From assembly GCA_049289295.1 (NCBI GenBank), contig JBATLL010000041.1, positions 248,001 through 312,000 on the forward strand: 64,000 nt of DNA, written 5' to 3'. Shown here one piece after another: positions 17,901-26,623 of this stretch. Positions within the stretch are counted from its first letter, which is position 1. Every line of letters starts with the position of its first letter. Below the pieces are notes generated by a model, which saw only the letters and a list, made by a program, of their open reading frames with translations, did no database searches and was not told the DNA's origin. A program made the position numbers and the translations under genes. The DNA is from BOKV01 sp049289295 (GTDB taxonomy: Bacteria; Pseudomonadota; Alphaproteobacteria; Rhizobiales; Rhizobiaceae).

Positions 17901-19154
17901 TCAGCCGTTGGACTTTCCGAAAAGCTTGCCGCGTTCGGTCCATACGACGATCAGCATCGAAGCAATGCCGCAGAAGCCGAAGCCCAGCGCCATGGGTACG
18001 ACCGTGCCATCGAAGTGCAGGCCGATGTAGTAGCCGATCGACGCACCGACAATCACCGTTATGCCGCCTATGAAGGATGCAGCAACCCCGGCGACATGGC
18101 CCTGTGGCTCCATGGCGAGCGCGTTGAAGTTGGAAAAGACCAGTCCGACGATCATCATGATCATCGACATGAGGACAAGGAATACCGGCAGGCTGAGCCA
18201 GCCCTGTACAGCGACCATTGCCATGGTGAAGGAAAGCACGGAATAGGCAATCACGGCCATGTGGCTGAGCAGGCGCATGCCGAAGCGCTCGACGATGCGT
18301 GCGTTGACAAATGACGAGGTGGAAATCGTCAGCGCCAGAAGCGCAAAGACAAGCGGAAACCAGATGCCAAGCTCATATATGCCAACCAGCACCTGTTGCG
18401 ACGAGGCGATGTAGCCAAACAGGGCGCCAAAGAATACGCCAGCGGAAACCGAGTAGCCCATAGTCTGGCGGGAACCCAGGACCGAGCGCACAGCCTCCGC
18501 GATACGGGCAGGGCTTATCTCGCGCCTGCGTTCCACGGCAAGGGTCTCGGGAAAAACGAAGGCGCAGGCGATAAGCAGGACAATGCCGTATGCGGCGAGG
18601 ACAGTGAATATCCAGCGCCAGTGCGCGAAGATCAGAATGCCCTGACCGATTGCCGGGGCAATGATTGGTGCGACCATGAACACTGTCATCACCAGCGACA
18701 TCACCGCTGCCATTCGCCTGCCCTGGTAGCAGTCCCTGATGGCCGCAGACGTGATGACCCTGGGGGCTGCAGCGCCTACCCCCTGAATGAACCGCCAGAC
18801 CAGCATCATCGATAGTGATGTTGCGACGGCTGTGAACACCGCGGCCACGGAATAGATCAGCAGACCAGCGATCAGAATTGGGCGGCGGCCGTAGCGGTCC
18901 GTGATGAAGCCGGTAAAGAACTGCGACAGGCCAAATCCCAGGAGGTAGGCTGTGACGATTGCCTGTACGCTGGTGACATCCGTCTGGCCGAATGAGGCAG
19001 CGATTTCGGGAAAGCCCGGCAACATGATGTCGGTGGCAAGCGCGTTGAGCGACATCAGGGCTGCGGCAAACGCGACGAAGGTTGCCAGCGACAGGGGCGC
19101 ATGTGTGGATGAGGGGAGCAGCGTGTCCCCTTGCGTTCTTTCGGGTCTGTTCAT
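17901..19154 (-). CDS. Bcr/CflA family multidrug efflux MFS transporter
   Basis: A 417-residue, 12-helix major facilitator of the drug:H+ antiporter (Bcr/CflA) group. The family pattern NALATDIMLPGFPEIAASF lies in helix 1. The loop 2-3 signature GFITDRYGRRPILIAG and the RFIQGVGAAAPRV segment in helix 4 are present. It probably exports small hydrophobic drugs across the inner membrane. The frame opens at 19232, but the ATG at 19154 gives the normal N-terminus. It is convergent with pbpC (22-base gap). The substrate cannot be predicted. Confidence 0.9.
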   Translation of the reverse strand: MNRPERTQGDTLLPSSTHAPLSLATFVAFAAALMSLNALATDIMLPGFPEIAASFGQTDVTSVQAIVTAYLLGFGLSQFFTGFITDRYGRRPILIAGLLIYSVAAVFTAVATSLSMMLVWRFIQGVGAAAPRVITSAAIRDCYQGRRMAAVMSLVMTVFMVAPIIAPAIGQGILIFAHWRWIFTVLAAYGIVLLIACAFVFPETLAVERRREISPARIAEAVRSVLGSRQTMGYSVSAGVFFGALFGYIASSQQVLVGIYELGIWFPLVFALLALTISTSSFVNARIVERFGMRLLSHMAVIAYSVLSFTMAMVAVQGWLSLPVFLVLMSMIMMIVGLVFSNFNALAMEPQGHVAGVAASFIGGITVIVGASIGYYIGLHFDGTVVPMALGFGFCGIASMLIVVWTERGKLFGKSNG

Positions 19155-19418
19155 GTATCGCTTATAGCGACCGGGGCAATAATGATAACCCCCTGCAATG
19201 CATGGCGCCCATGCTGTTTCGCTGGTTCGCAAAGGGAGGTCTTCTCCCGGGGCAATCAGGAAGGTGTGGGGAAGTTTGTTTTACCACCTGATACAAGCCA
19301 TGCAGGTGTAACGACCTGGTGCGGCATCGGGTTGATAGCCTGATCGTGGCAGGCACACCGCGAATGCCGCAAGAGTAGCGCGCTGTCATGTGCCGCGTCC
19401 GGCAACCAGCCGGATTGT

Positions 19419-20810
19419 TCAGGCGACCCAGATGTTCAACATGTTGTCGCGACCACGTATGACAATGGAGTCGCGCCTCTGGAGGCCGATTTCACCAATG
19501 TCGCCCTGAGATGCGCGACTTACAAGTTCATCGCTTGCGGCCAGGCGACACTCCAGCGCTCTTGTCTGCTTTTCCAGGCGCGCTGCCACATTGACGGTGT
19601 CGCCAAGCGTTGCGAATTCGAGCCGGCGTTCCGAACCGATGTCGCCCAGGATGACCTGGCCGAAATGGATACCAACGGACAGTTTTATGGCCTGTTCGCC
19701 GCCTGCGACACGGGTGGCATTCCATTCATCGACTGCGCGCAGCATGTCAGCGCCGGCTTTCAGGGCATTGTGAGCATCGGCAGGTGACATGGTCGGCGTG
19801 CCGAATGTCGCCATGATGCCGTCGCCCAGGAACTTGTCCAACGTGCCATGGTTTGCGAAGACCGCTTCCTCCAGAAGGGCGTGGAACTGGCGCAGGATTC
19901 CCACGACGGCAGCGGGTTCCCCGCTTTCGGCAATCTTGGTGAAGCCAACAATATCGGCAAAAAGGACTGCAACCTCCTGGGCGCGAACCTCGCCCATCGG
20001 CTGGTTACGGCTGGCGAGCTGATCGACTATGCCGGGTGGAAAATAGCGCGAAAGGTTGGCCCGCTCCGTGGCAGCGGCTGCTTGGCGGACCAGCAACTGG
20101 TTGGCGCGCCATCCCTTCAGAGCCAGGATTGCCGACACCAGAGCGAACACGACGATTTCCTGAATTCTCACCTGCCATTCGAGGCTGTTCGGGTTGAGGA
20201 TGTCGAAAAGGCGGGGATGGGAGGCAAGTGCTGCCGACATGCCATCGCTGAGAAGCGGCACGCTGGTGCCGAAGTACCATAGCAGCATCAGGCCGCCGCC
20301 CCATATCATCGGTACCCATGCGCCGAAACTGATGACCGTGCGCCATGAATAGGCGAGCGTGGACAGGGCCAGCAGCAGATAGAAATACATGAAGCCGTCG
20401 AAGCGGACCTGGATGGCCGAGGGCCATGTTTCCGTGAGGAACGGATTGGGCAGCAACAGGACCAGACCAAGCATGAACAGGTCGGCAAAGATGAGAGCCA
20501 GTTCAAGGCGCGACTGGCCGACACGCGCCACCCTCAACTGCGCCAGGCCGATCAGGATGAAGATCAGCATCATGAACTCGTAATAGAGGACTTCCAGGCG
20601 GAAATTGGTGATCGGCAGGAGGAGGGCGACGACAAGCAGCGATACGGTGCGCGCGACGATTGCGATTCGCATCCCCGTCAGTTTTTCTTCTTCCACGGCC
20701 TCGGCCAGATGACGATTGTCGCGCGCCAGTTCCTCGTCCTGAATCCTGGAACGGCGCAATGTCGACAAGAGTTCGGTGGATAGCGCAGGCAAACCACGAA
20801 TTTGCGACAT
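19419..20810 (-). CDS. Membrane-bound class III adenylate/guanylate cyclase
   Basis: A 463-residue inner-membrane signalling enzyme. An N-terminal soluble segment is followed by about six hydrophobic helices (residues 55-250), then a class III nucleotide cyclase domain (about 280-463). Visible catalytic features are the metal-binding VAVLFADIVGFTKIAESG, LDKFLGDGIMATFG with the purine-selecting Lys, and LGDTVNVAARLE with the transition-state Asn/Arg pair. The Lys suggests ATP as substrate. The ATG at 20810 is preferred because GGAGGA lies five bases upstream; two earlier ATGs exist. It is divergent from hemA across 229 bases. Confidence 0.9.
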   Translation of the reverse strand: MSQIRGLPALSTELLSTLRRSRIQDEELARDNRHLAEAVEEEKLTGMRIAIVARTVSLLVVALLLPITNFRLEVLYYEFMMLIFILIGLAQLRVARVGQSRLELALIFADLFMLGLVLLLPNPFLTETWPSAIQVRFDGFMYFYLLLALSTLAYSWRTVISFGAWVPMIWGGGLMLLWYFGTSVPLLSDGMSAALASHPRLFDILNPNSLEWQVRIQEIVVFALVSAILALKGWRANQLLVRQAAAATERANLSRYFPPGIVDQLASRNQPMGEVRAQEVAVLFADIVGFTKIAESGEPAAVVGILRQFHALLEEAVFANHGTLDKFLGDGIMATFGTPTMSPADAHNALKAGADMLRAVDEWNATRVAGGEQAIKLSVGIHFGQVILGDIGSERRLEFATLGDTVNVAARLEKQTRALECRLAASDELVSRASQGDIGEIGLQRRDSIVIRGRDNMLNIWVA

Positions 20811-20852
20811 GATTTCCTCCATCATGGTGGTTGTCTGTGACGAAGTGCACGC

Positions 20853-20866
20853 TTGATCTTGCTCAA
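20853..20866. promoter_or_regulatory. FNR/FixK-like box between cyclase gene and hemA
   Basis: TTGATCTTGCTCAA matches the FNR/FixK consensus TTGAT-N4-ATCAA at 9 of 10 defined positions. It lies 173 bases before hemA and about 40 bases before the divergent cyclase gene. FnrL control of hemA is known in Rhodobacter, where oxygen limitation raises haem synthesis. The site could act on either gene. Confidence 0.45.
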
Positions 20867-21039
20867 GTGGCCATTATTGAACGTAGTGTATACAGCAAGG
20901 GCAGTTCCAACGCTCAAAAAGGGTTGCAAGATGTGCCCTGGGCTGCAAAACTTATTCAAGATTTGGAATTTGTTCGGTTCCAGATTGGTTGTGTAAAAAA
21001 ACGGGGGCAGGCTGATGCCCATCGTTCGGGGAAGGTAAC

Positions 21040-22326
21040 ATGTCGGACAGAACCAGACTGAATATGGTCGCAAATGACACAGAGTTGGCCGCGACACCCT
21101 CGGAAGCTGTGAATTTCGAGCAGTTTTTCAGCGAAAAGCTGCAGGATTTGCGTGAAGAAGGCCGTTACCGCGTGTTTGCGGACCTGGAACGTTCGGCGGG
21201 AAATTTCCCGCGCGCGACGCGTTACAAGGCAGATGGCACCACGCAGGATGTAACGGTTTGGTGCTCCAACGACTATCTGGGCATGGGCCAGAACCCCAGG
21301 GTCATGCAGGCAATGCATGAAGCAATCGACCTTTGTGGAACAGGTGCCGGCGGCACGCGCAACATTTCGGGTACGAATCACTTTCATGTGAAGCTCGAAC
21401 AGGAGCTTGCGGACCTGCACGCGAAGGAATCAGCGCTGATCTTCACTTCCGGCTATGTTTCCAACTGGGCATCGCTTGGAACGCTGGGCGCAAACATACC
21501 GGGACTGGTGATTTTCTCGGACGCCCTCAATCATGCTTCAATGATCGAGGGGATCCGCCATTCGCGTGCGGAAAAGCGCATCTGGAAGCACAATGATCCT
21601 GCCGATCTTGACCGGCAACTCTCGCAGTTCGGGCCTGATGTTCCAAAGCTGGTCGCGTTTGAATCGGTCTATTCGATGGATGGCGATATCGCACCCATCG
21701 CGGAAATCTGTGACGTGGCAGAAAAGCACGGCGCGATGACCTATCTCGACGAGGTTCATGCGGTTGGCATGTATGGGCCGCGTGGCGGGGGCATCGCTGA
21801 GCGCGAAGGTGTCATGGACCGGCTGACCATCATCGAGGGAACCCTCGGCAAGGCATTTGGCGTCATGGGTGGCTATATCACCGGGAGCAGGGCGGTCTGC
21901 GACTTCGTACGCTCATTCTCATCGGGCTTCATCTTCACAACGGCGTTGCCGCCTGCGCTTGCTGCGGCGTCCATCGCTTCGATCCAGCATCTCAAGCGGA
22001 GCAATGAGGAGCGTCTTGCGCAACGCGAGGCGGTGCGCAAAGTTCGTGCGGGATTGGACAAGCGCGGCATTCCGCACATGACCAATCCCAGCCATATCGT
22101 GCCGGTAATGGTTGGCAGCGCATCAAAGTGCAAGTGGATTTCAGACCTGCTGCTGGACAATTACGGTATCTATGTCCAGCCAATCAACTACCCAACCGTG
22201 CCAAGGAAGACGGAGCGTTTGCGCATCACGCCGACGCCGTTCCACACGGATGCCGATATCGACCATCTCGTCGGTGCCTTGTGCGATCTGTGGAGCCAGT
22301 GCGCGCTCGCGCGTGCCGTTGCCTGA
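21040..22326 (+). CDS. hemA: 5-aminolevulinate synthase
   Basis: A PLP-dependent alpha-oxoamine synthase of 428 residues that condenses glycine and succinyl-CoA to 5-aminolevulinate, the first haem step in Alphaproteobacteria. The PLP lysine is Lys271 in EGTLGKAFGVMGGYITG. Family motifs CSNDYLGMGQNP, GTGAGGTRNISGT and YLDEVHAVGMYG are present. The N-terminal NFEQFF segment begins near residue 25, so the protein has a slightly longer N-terminus than usual. GGGGAAGG precedes the ATG at 21040. A strong terminator follows. The closely related Kbl is excluded by the N-terminus and overall match. Confidence 0.95.
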   Translation: MSDRTRLNMVANDTELAATPSEAVNFEQFFSEKLQDLREEGRYRVFADLERSAGNFPRATRYKADGTTQDVTVWCSNDYLGMGQNPRVMQAMHEAIDLCGTGAGGTRNISGTNHFHVKLEQELADLHAKESALIFTSGYVSNWASLGTLGANIPGLVIFSDALNHASMIEGIRHSRAEKRIWKHNDPADLDRQLSQFGPDVPKLVAFESVYSMDGDIAPIAEICDVAEKHGAMTYLDEVHAVGMYGPRGGGIAEREGVMDRLTIIEGTLGKAFGVMGGYITGSRAVCDFVRSFSSGFIFTTALPPALAAASIASIQHLKRSNEERLAQREAVRKVRAGLDKRGIPHMTNPSHIVPVMVGSASKCKWISDLLLDNYGIYVQPINYPTVPRKTERLRITPTPFHTDADIDHLVGALCDLWSQCALARAVA

Positions 22327-22361
22327 TCGTTGCAACCGGTTGGTTGGATCAACCCTGTTGG

Positions 22362-22389
22362 AAGCCGCTCCCTGAGGGCGGCTTTTTTC
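22362..22389 (+). terminator. Intrinsic terminator after hemA
   Basis: AAGCCGC (22362-22368) pairs with GCGGCTT (22378-22384) around a 9-base loop and runs into six T residues. This is a standard rho-independent terminator for hemA, 36 bases past its stop. Read on the other strand it has no T-tract, so it does not serve dxr. Confidence 0.85.
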
Positions 22390-22427
22390 ATGCGAACTGC
22401 GGTGGCGTGAATGCCTGAAACCGGCTT

Positions 22428-23621
22428 CTAGGCGAGGTGGCTTTCCGCTCTTCGCCTGGCTTCGGCATCGGCAGCAAACACGTCTTCCATATCGCGCGCG
22501 CTGCCTGCCTCAGCCATTTCCTCCATCACCTTTTCAGTGATGCGCGCCATGTCGAGGAAGGCGGTGCGCCCGTCGATGAAGGCGTTGCACGCAGTTTCTT
22601 CGGCCGCATTGAGGATTGCGCCATGCAGGCCTCCGCGTTTCATGGCGAGGCGAGCCAGACGCAGGGCAGGGAAGCGCCTTTCGTCGGGCGGTTCGAAATC
22701 GAGACGGGAAAGCTTTGTGAAATCAAGGCGTTCGACATCCAGCGGGATTCGCCTTGGCCATGCCATGGCATAGCCGATCGCAGTGCGCATGTCGGGTGTT
22801 CCCATCTGGGCAAGGACCGAACCATCCCTGTATCCGACCATGGAGTGAATGATGGACTGGGGGTGGACAACGACCTCCACGGCATCAGGGGCAACCGAGA
22901 ACAGGTGCTGCGCCTCTATCATTTCCAGCGCCTTGTTGAACATGGTGGCGCTGCCGATCGATATCTTCAGGCCCATTGCCCAGTTCGGATGGGCCCGTGC
23001 CATGTCGGCGGTAACACCCTCCATCTGTTCAAGGGTCCACTGGCGAAAGGGCCCGCCCGAGGCAGTGAGGATGATGCGCTCCAGCGCGTGGTCCTGATCC
23101 TGCTCGAGGACCTGGAAAATGGCGGAATGTTCGCTATCGACAGGCAGGACGTGGCCGCCGGCCTTCCTGACTTCCGAAAGGAAAAGATCGCCAGCAGCAA
23201 CAAGGCATTCCTTGTTGGCAAGCGCTATACTGGCCCCGCGCCTTGCTGCGGCAAGTGTCGGGGCGAGGCCTGCCGTTCCTACAATCGCGGCCATGACAAG
23301 ATCGGCATCGATTGCTGCAGCTTCCAGCAGACCCGCGGTTCCTGCCGCAGCCGCGATGGATGTGCCGCGAAGAGATTCCTTCAATTCTTCGTACCGGTTT
23401 TCATCGGCAGTAACGGCAAGCCTCGCGCCACACGCGCGCGCCTGCTGGGCAAGAAGCGCAATGTTGGAGTTGCCGGTAATTGCCATGACCTCGAAGGCCT
23501 GGCGCCCGCCCATCTGGGAGATGACGTCGAGGGTGTTGACGCCGATGGAACCGGTGGAACCCAGAATCGACACCGTTCGCGGCAGGTTCTGCGGACGGGA
23601 AACAGGAGATGTCACGTTCAT
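22428..23621 (-). CDS. dxr: 1-deoxy-D-xylulose 5-phosphate reductoisomerase
   Basis: A 397-residue DXR that converts DXP to MEP with NADPH in isoprenoid synthesis. It shows NADPH motif ILGSTGSIGVNTLDV, metal ligands in PVDSEHSAIFQ, LTASGGPFR, HPNWAMGLK and NKALEMIEA. One oddity: the usual V-D-S-A-T-M reads I-G-S-A-T-M, so a strongly conserved Asp is Gly223. The ATG at 23621 overlaps the upstream stop as ATGA and follows AGGA, so the longer open frame is not used. It lies in an operon with FAH-family and hydroxyacid dehydrogenase genes, not the usual uppS-cdsA-dxr cluster. Confidence 0.92.
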   Translation of the reverse strand: MNVTSPVSRPQNLPRTVSILGSTGSIGVNTLDVISQMGGRQAFEVMAITGNSNIALLAQQARACGARLAVTADENRYEELKESLRGTSIAAAAGTAGLLEAAAIDADLVMAAIVGTAGLAPTLAAARRGASIALANKECLVAAGDLFLSEVRKAGGHVLPVDSEHSAIFQVLEQDQDHALERIILTASGGPFRQWTLEQMEGVTADMARAHPNWAMGLKISIGSATMFNKALEMIEAQHLFSVAPDAVEVVVHPQSIIHSMVGYRDGSVLAQMGTPDMRTAIGYAMAWPRRIPLDVERLDFTKLSRLDFEPPDERRFPALRLARLAMKRGGLHGAILNAAEETACNAFIDGRTAFLDMARITEKVMEEMAEAGSARDMEDVFAADAEARRRAESHLA

Positions 23622-24586
23622 GTTTCCTGTAGATGCCTGCATTCAGGAACGGGTGTGATGACCTTGCCGGTGGAAAACCACGAAACCAGATTGTCGACGG
23701 TCAGCTTGCGCATGGCAGCGCGGGTTTCCTCGGTAGCACTCCCAACATGGGGCAGCAGGACAACATTGTCCATGGACATGAGGGCAGTGGGCACGTGGGG
23801 TTCGTTCTCGAACACGTCCAGACCCGCTGCGCCGAGACGCCCCTCCTGCAAAGCTGCGATCAGGGCCGGTTCATCGACAACGGAGCCGCGCGCAACGTTG
23901 ATCAGCGTGCCTTGCGGTCCAAGCGCTTCGAGAATGTCGCGGTTGACCAGATGGTGCGTTGCGGTGCCGCCGGGCGTGATGACGATCAGAATGTCGGACC
24001 AAAGTGCCAGAGGTTGCAAACTGTCGAAATAGCGAATGGCGGCGTCAGGCCTTGCATTGCGCGCGTGATAGGCAATATCGCATTCGAAAACCGAAAGCTT
24101 GCGGGCGATCGCCTGGCCGATCCGGCCGAATCCGAGGATGCCGACCTTCTTGCCGGCCAGGCCGCGCGTGAGTGGTGCTGCACCCATGCTTTCCCACAGG
24201 CCTTCGCGCACGTAGCGGTCCTGGGCAACGATCCGGCGTGTGGTTGCCAGCAGAAGTGCGATGGCAGTATCGGCGACTTCATTGTCGAGGACGCCAGGCG
24301 TATGGCTCACCAGAATGTTGCGGTCAGCGGCAAGTCTGGCGTCGATCCCGTCATATCCGACCCCATAGCAGGATATGATGCTGAGCTTTTTCATGGCGTC
24401 CATGACGGAAACCGGCAGCTTGTCCGCCCCGCCTGTGGCTATTGCCCTTATCTCGCGCGCATTCGTTTCCAGCCAGCTTGCCTGATTTTCCCTTTGCGAA
24501 AGAACATGAACGGTGAAATGGGCTTCCAGGTCGGCAAGCAGTTGGGAAGCCATGGTTCCGACCAGCAGAACTTCGGGTCTATTCAT
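23618..24586 (-). CDS. D-isomer-specific 2-hydroxyacid dehydrogenase
   Basis: A 322-residue NAD(P)-dependent dehydrogenase of the glyoxylate/hydroxypyruvate reductase type. The Rossmann motif VGILGFGRIGQAIA is central. The catalytic Arg lies in INVARGSVVDE, Glu in DVFENEPHVP and His in LLPHVGSATEE, all intact. It likely reduces a 2-oxoacid such as hydroxypyruvate or glyoxylate in the cytosol. It starts 3 bases after the FAH-family gene and its stop overlaps the dxr start, so all three are translated together. Substrate not determined. Confidence 0.9.
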   Translation of the reverse strand: MNRPEVLLVGTMASQLLADLEAHFTVHVLSQRENQASWLETNAREIRAIATGGADKLPVSVMDAMKKLSIISCYGVGYDGIDARLAADRNILVSHTPGVLDNEVADTAIALLLATTRRIVAQDRYVREGLWESMGAAPLTRGLAGKKVGILGFGRIGQAIARKLSVFECDIAYHARNARPDAAIRYFDSLQPLALWSDILIVITPGGTATHHLVNRDILEALGPQGTLINVARGSVVDEPALIAALQEGRLGAAGLDVFENEPHVPTALMSMDNVVLLPHVGSATEETRAAMRKLTVDNLVSWFSTGKVITPVPECRHLQET

Positions 24587-24589
24587 GGT

Positions 24590-25432
24590 TCAGCCCTGCA
24601 CGACAAGCTGCTTCTGGACGCCAAAGCCCGCGATCATCGCCTCGATGCGATCCCCGGCCTTGAGGTAGACAGGCGGCTTCATGCCCATGCCCACGCCTGG
24701 TGGTGTACCGGTTGATATGATGTCGCCGGGATGCAGGGTAAAGAGCGAAGAAAGATGCTCGATCAGTTGGGCAACGGGGAAGATCATGGTTCGCGTGGAT
24801 CCCTTTTGCATCGTATTGCCGTTGACCTTCAGTTCAAGATCGAGATCCTGTGGATTGCCAACCTCATCCCTGGTGACCAGATAGGGTCCGATTGGGCCAA
24901 ATGTGTCGCAGGATTTTCCCTTGGTCCACTGGCCTGAAAGCCCGATCTGGTAATGTCGCTCCGACACGTCATTGACGAGGCAATAGCCTGCAACATGCTC
25001 GAGCGCCTGGGCGGCAGTGACATATTTCGCCTTCTTGCCGATGACCACACCAAGCTCGACTTCCCAATCCGTCGCGGTTGAACCACGCGGCATCTCGATA
25101 TCGTCGTTGGGACCGCAAATGGCGGAATTGGCCTTCATGAACAGGATCGGGTGCTGCGGCACTGCCATTCCCGCTTCCGCTGCATGGTCCGAATAGTTCA
25201 GGCCGATGCACATGAACTTACCGACACTGGCGACACAGGGGCCGACGCGCATCGTGTTGTCGATCTGCGGCAGCTGGGAAAGGTCCAGTTGGCGAAGCCG
25301 CGCCAGGGACGCTTCGGAAAGTGTTTCGCCATTGATATCGGGGATGACCGAGGACAGATCGCGGATTGCGCCATTTCCGTCCATGATCGCTGGTCGTTCC
25401 TGACCCGCCGGTCCCACACGCAGAAGCTTCAT
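24590..25432 (-). CDS. Fumarylacetoacetate hydrolase family protein
   Basis: A 280-residue FAH-fold enzyme, probably a C-C bond hydrolase, decarboxylase or isomerase of acylpyruvate-type substrates. The MKLLRVGPAGQERPA N-terminus and IGLNYSDHAAEAGM motif are typical. Metal-binding acidic residues appear in EVELGVVIGKKAKYV. The C-terminal STGTPPGVGMG matches the family. The ATG at 25432 gives the standard N-terminus; the open frame extends to 25459. It is first of an operon with a 2-hydroxyacid dehydrogenase and dxr, and divergent from 25723. Exact reaction unknown. Confidence 0.9.
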   Translation of the reverse strand: MKLLRVGPAGQERPAIMDGNGAIRDLSSVIPDINGETLSEASLARLRQLDLSQLPQIDNTMRVGPCVASVGKFMCIGLNYSDHAAEAGMAVPQHPILFMKANSAICGPNDDIEMPRGSTATDWEVELGVVIGKKAKYVTAAQALEHVAGYCLVNDVSERHYQIGLSGQWTKGKSCDTFGPIGPYLVTRDEVGNPQDLDLELKVNGNTMQKGSTRTMIFPVAQLIEHLSSLFTLHPGDIISTGTPPGVGMGMKPPVYLKAGDRIEAMIAGFGVQKQLVVQG

Positions 25433-25532
25433 CGCTGATTTCCTCCCAGCACGATCCATGTGACGCTGCCCAAAAGGCGCTGGCTTTTAGCACATGGGTT
25501 GCGGCCCCATGTCAAGCGTGGGAGAGGCTGGT

Positions 25533-25607
25533 TCCTGGCCAGGACCGGCCGCAATCGGATGTCGAGCGGGGTAATCAGCGATGTTAGCCTCCCGGCAGTG
25601 CCGGGAG
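25533..25607. promoter_or_regulatory. Palindromes in the divergent FAH / HIBADH intergenic region
   Basis: Two inverted repeats occupy the gap between divergent genes: a perfect 12-base palindrome TCCTGGCCAGGA (25533-25544) and CTCCCGGC-agt-GCCGGGAG (25589-25607). Neither is followed by a T-tract. The first could be an operator for a dimeric regulator; the second may be an operator or a cruciform-prone repeat. No regulator gene is adjacent. Confidence 0.35.
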
Positions 25608-25722
25608 TGGCAGACTAATCCACAGGCTATTATGGCGGGTAGCGACAGATGGCGCATGAGGCGTTTGCGGTTCACAGGCGACAGGCTAGGGTCCAGACCC
25701 TAGGTGTGACAGATCAACCGGG

Positions 25723-26622
25723 ATGGAAATGATGCAGAAATCGCTGGTCGCAGTGCTTGGCACAGGTCTGATGGGCGGACCCATGGCGCGCAACCTGCTC
25801 AAGGCGGGTTTCAGGGTGAATGCGTGGAACCGGACGGCGGAAAAAGCCCGCGTCCTGGAACCCTTGGGGGCAAGTGTGTTTGCTTCACCGCAAGAAGCGG
25901 TGCGCGGAGCTGATTTTGCCATCACGATGCTGAGCGATGGCCCAGCTGTTCACGATGTGCTGTTCGAGGTCGGTGTCGCCGACGCAATGCGCGCAGGTTC
26001 AACGGTGATCGACATGAGTTCGATCAAGCCCGAGGAAGCACAGGCGCATCATGGCAGGTTGCTGGCCATGGGCATCAGGCATCTCGATGCGCCGGTTTCC
26101 GGGGGGACACGGGCAGCGGAAGCAGGAAACCTGGCGATCATGGCGGGAGGGGAAGCTGAAACCTTCGAAGCTGCCTTGCCGGTCCTTGAAGCGATGGGAC
26201 GGCCCGTATTGGTGGGGCCAACCGGATTGGGGCAATTGTCCAAACTCGCCAATCAGGCAATTGTCGCCAGCACTATTGCAGTCGTTGCCGAAGCAATGCT
26301 GCTGGTGAAGAAGGGGGGAGGCGATCCGGTGCGGTTGCGCGATGCGCTGAAGGGCGGGTTTGCAGACAGCGTTATCCTGCAGCAGCATGGTGAACGCATG
26401 ACATCGAACAATTTCGCGCCAGGCGGGCGGTCAAGCGTGCAGTTGAAGGACATGAACAACATCATGGGCGCGGCGCAGGCACTCAGGCTTGAGTTGCCGC
26501 TGTCAGCCATGCAGCAGCAAAGATTTGCCCGCTTGTGCAATGAACTTGGTGGAGCGGATCTCGATCATTCCGCGCTCTATCTGGAACTGCTGGATCGAAA
26601 CGGGCTGAAAGCGGGAGAGTGA
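25723..26622 (+). CDS. NAD(P)-dependent oxidoreductase, 3-hydroxyisobutyrate dehydrogenase family
   Basis: A 299-residue beta-hydroxyacid dehydrogenase. The N-terminal cofactor motif is VLGTGLMGGPMARNLLKAGF. The substrate loop DAPVSGGTRAAEAGNLAIMAGG and the catalytic Lys in GQLSKLANQ are intact. Members oxidise 3-hydroxyisobutyrate, tartronate semialdehyde, L-threonate and similar acids. It lies 1 base before a DenD-like gene, which suggests a C4 sugar acid or related hydroxyacid, but this is inference. Three ATG codons lie at 25723, 25729 and 25732; the first follows GGGATGGA poorly, so the start is uncertain by a few residues. Confidence 0.88.
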   Translation: MEMMQKSLVAVLGTGLMGGPMARNLLKAGFRVNAWNRTAEKARVLEPLGASVFASPQEAVRGADFAITMLSDGPAVHDVLFEVGVADAMRAGSTVIDMSSIKPEEAQAHHGRLLAMGIRHLDAPVSGGTRAAEAGNLAIMAGGEAETFEAALPVLEAMGRPVLVGPTGLGQLSKLANQAIVASTIAVVAEAMLLVKKGGGDPVRLRDALKGGFADSVILQQHGERMTSNNFAPGGRSSVQLKDMNNIMGAAQALRLELPLSAMQQQRFARLCNELGGADLDHSALYLELLDRNGLKAGE

Positions 26623-26623
26623 A

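Noticed and set aside
19155..19418. Possible small gene between the MFS transporter and cyclase genes
   Set aside because: Short open frames exist on both strands but none has a ribosome site with a plausible protein; I see only untranslated DNA.
22437..24032. 531-codon open frame on the + strand
   Set aside because: Antisense to dxr and the 2-hydroxyacid dehydrogenase; Cys/Gly-rich shadow without motifs.
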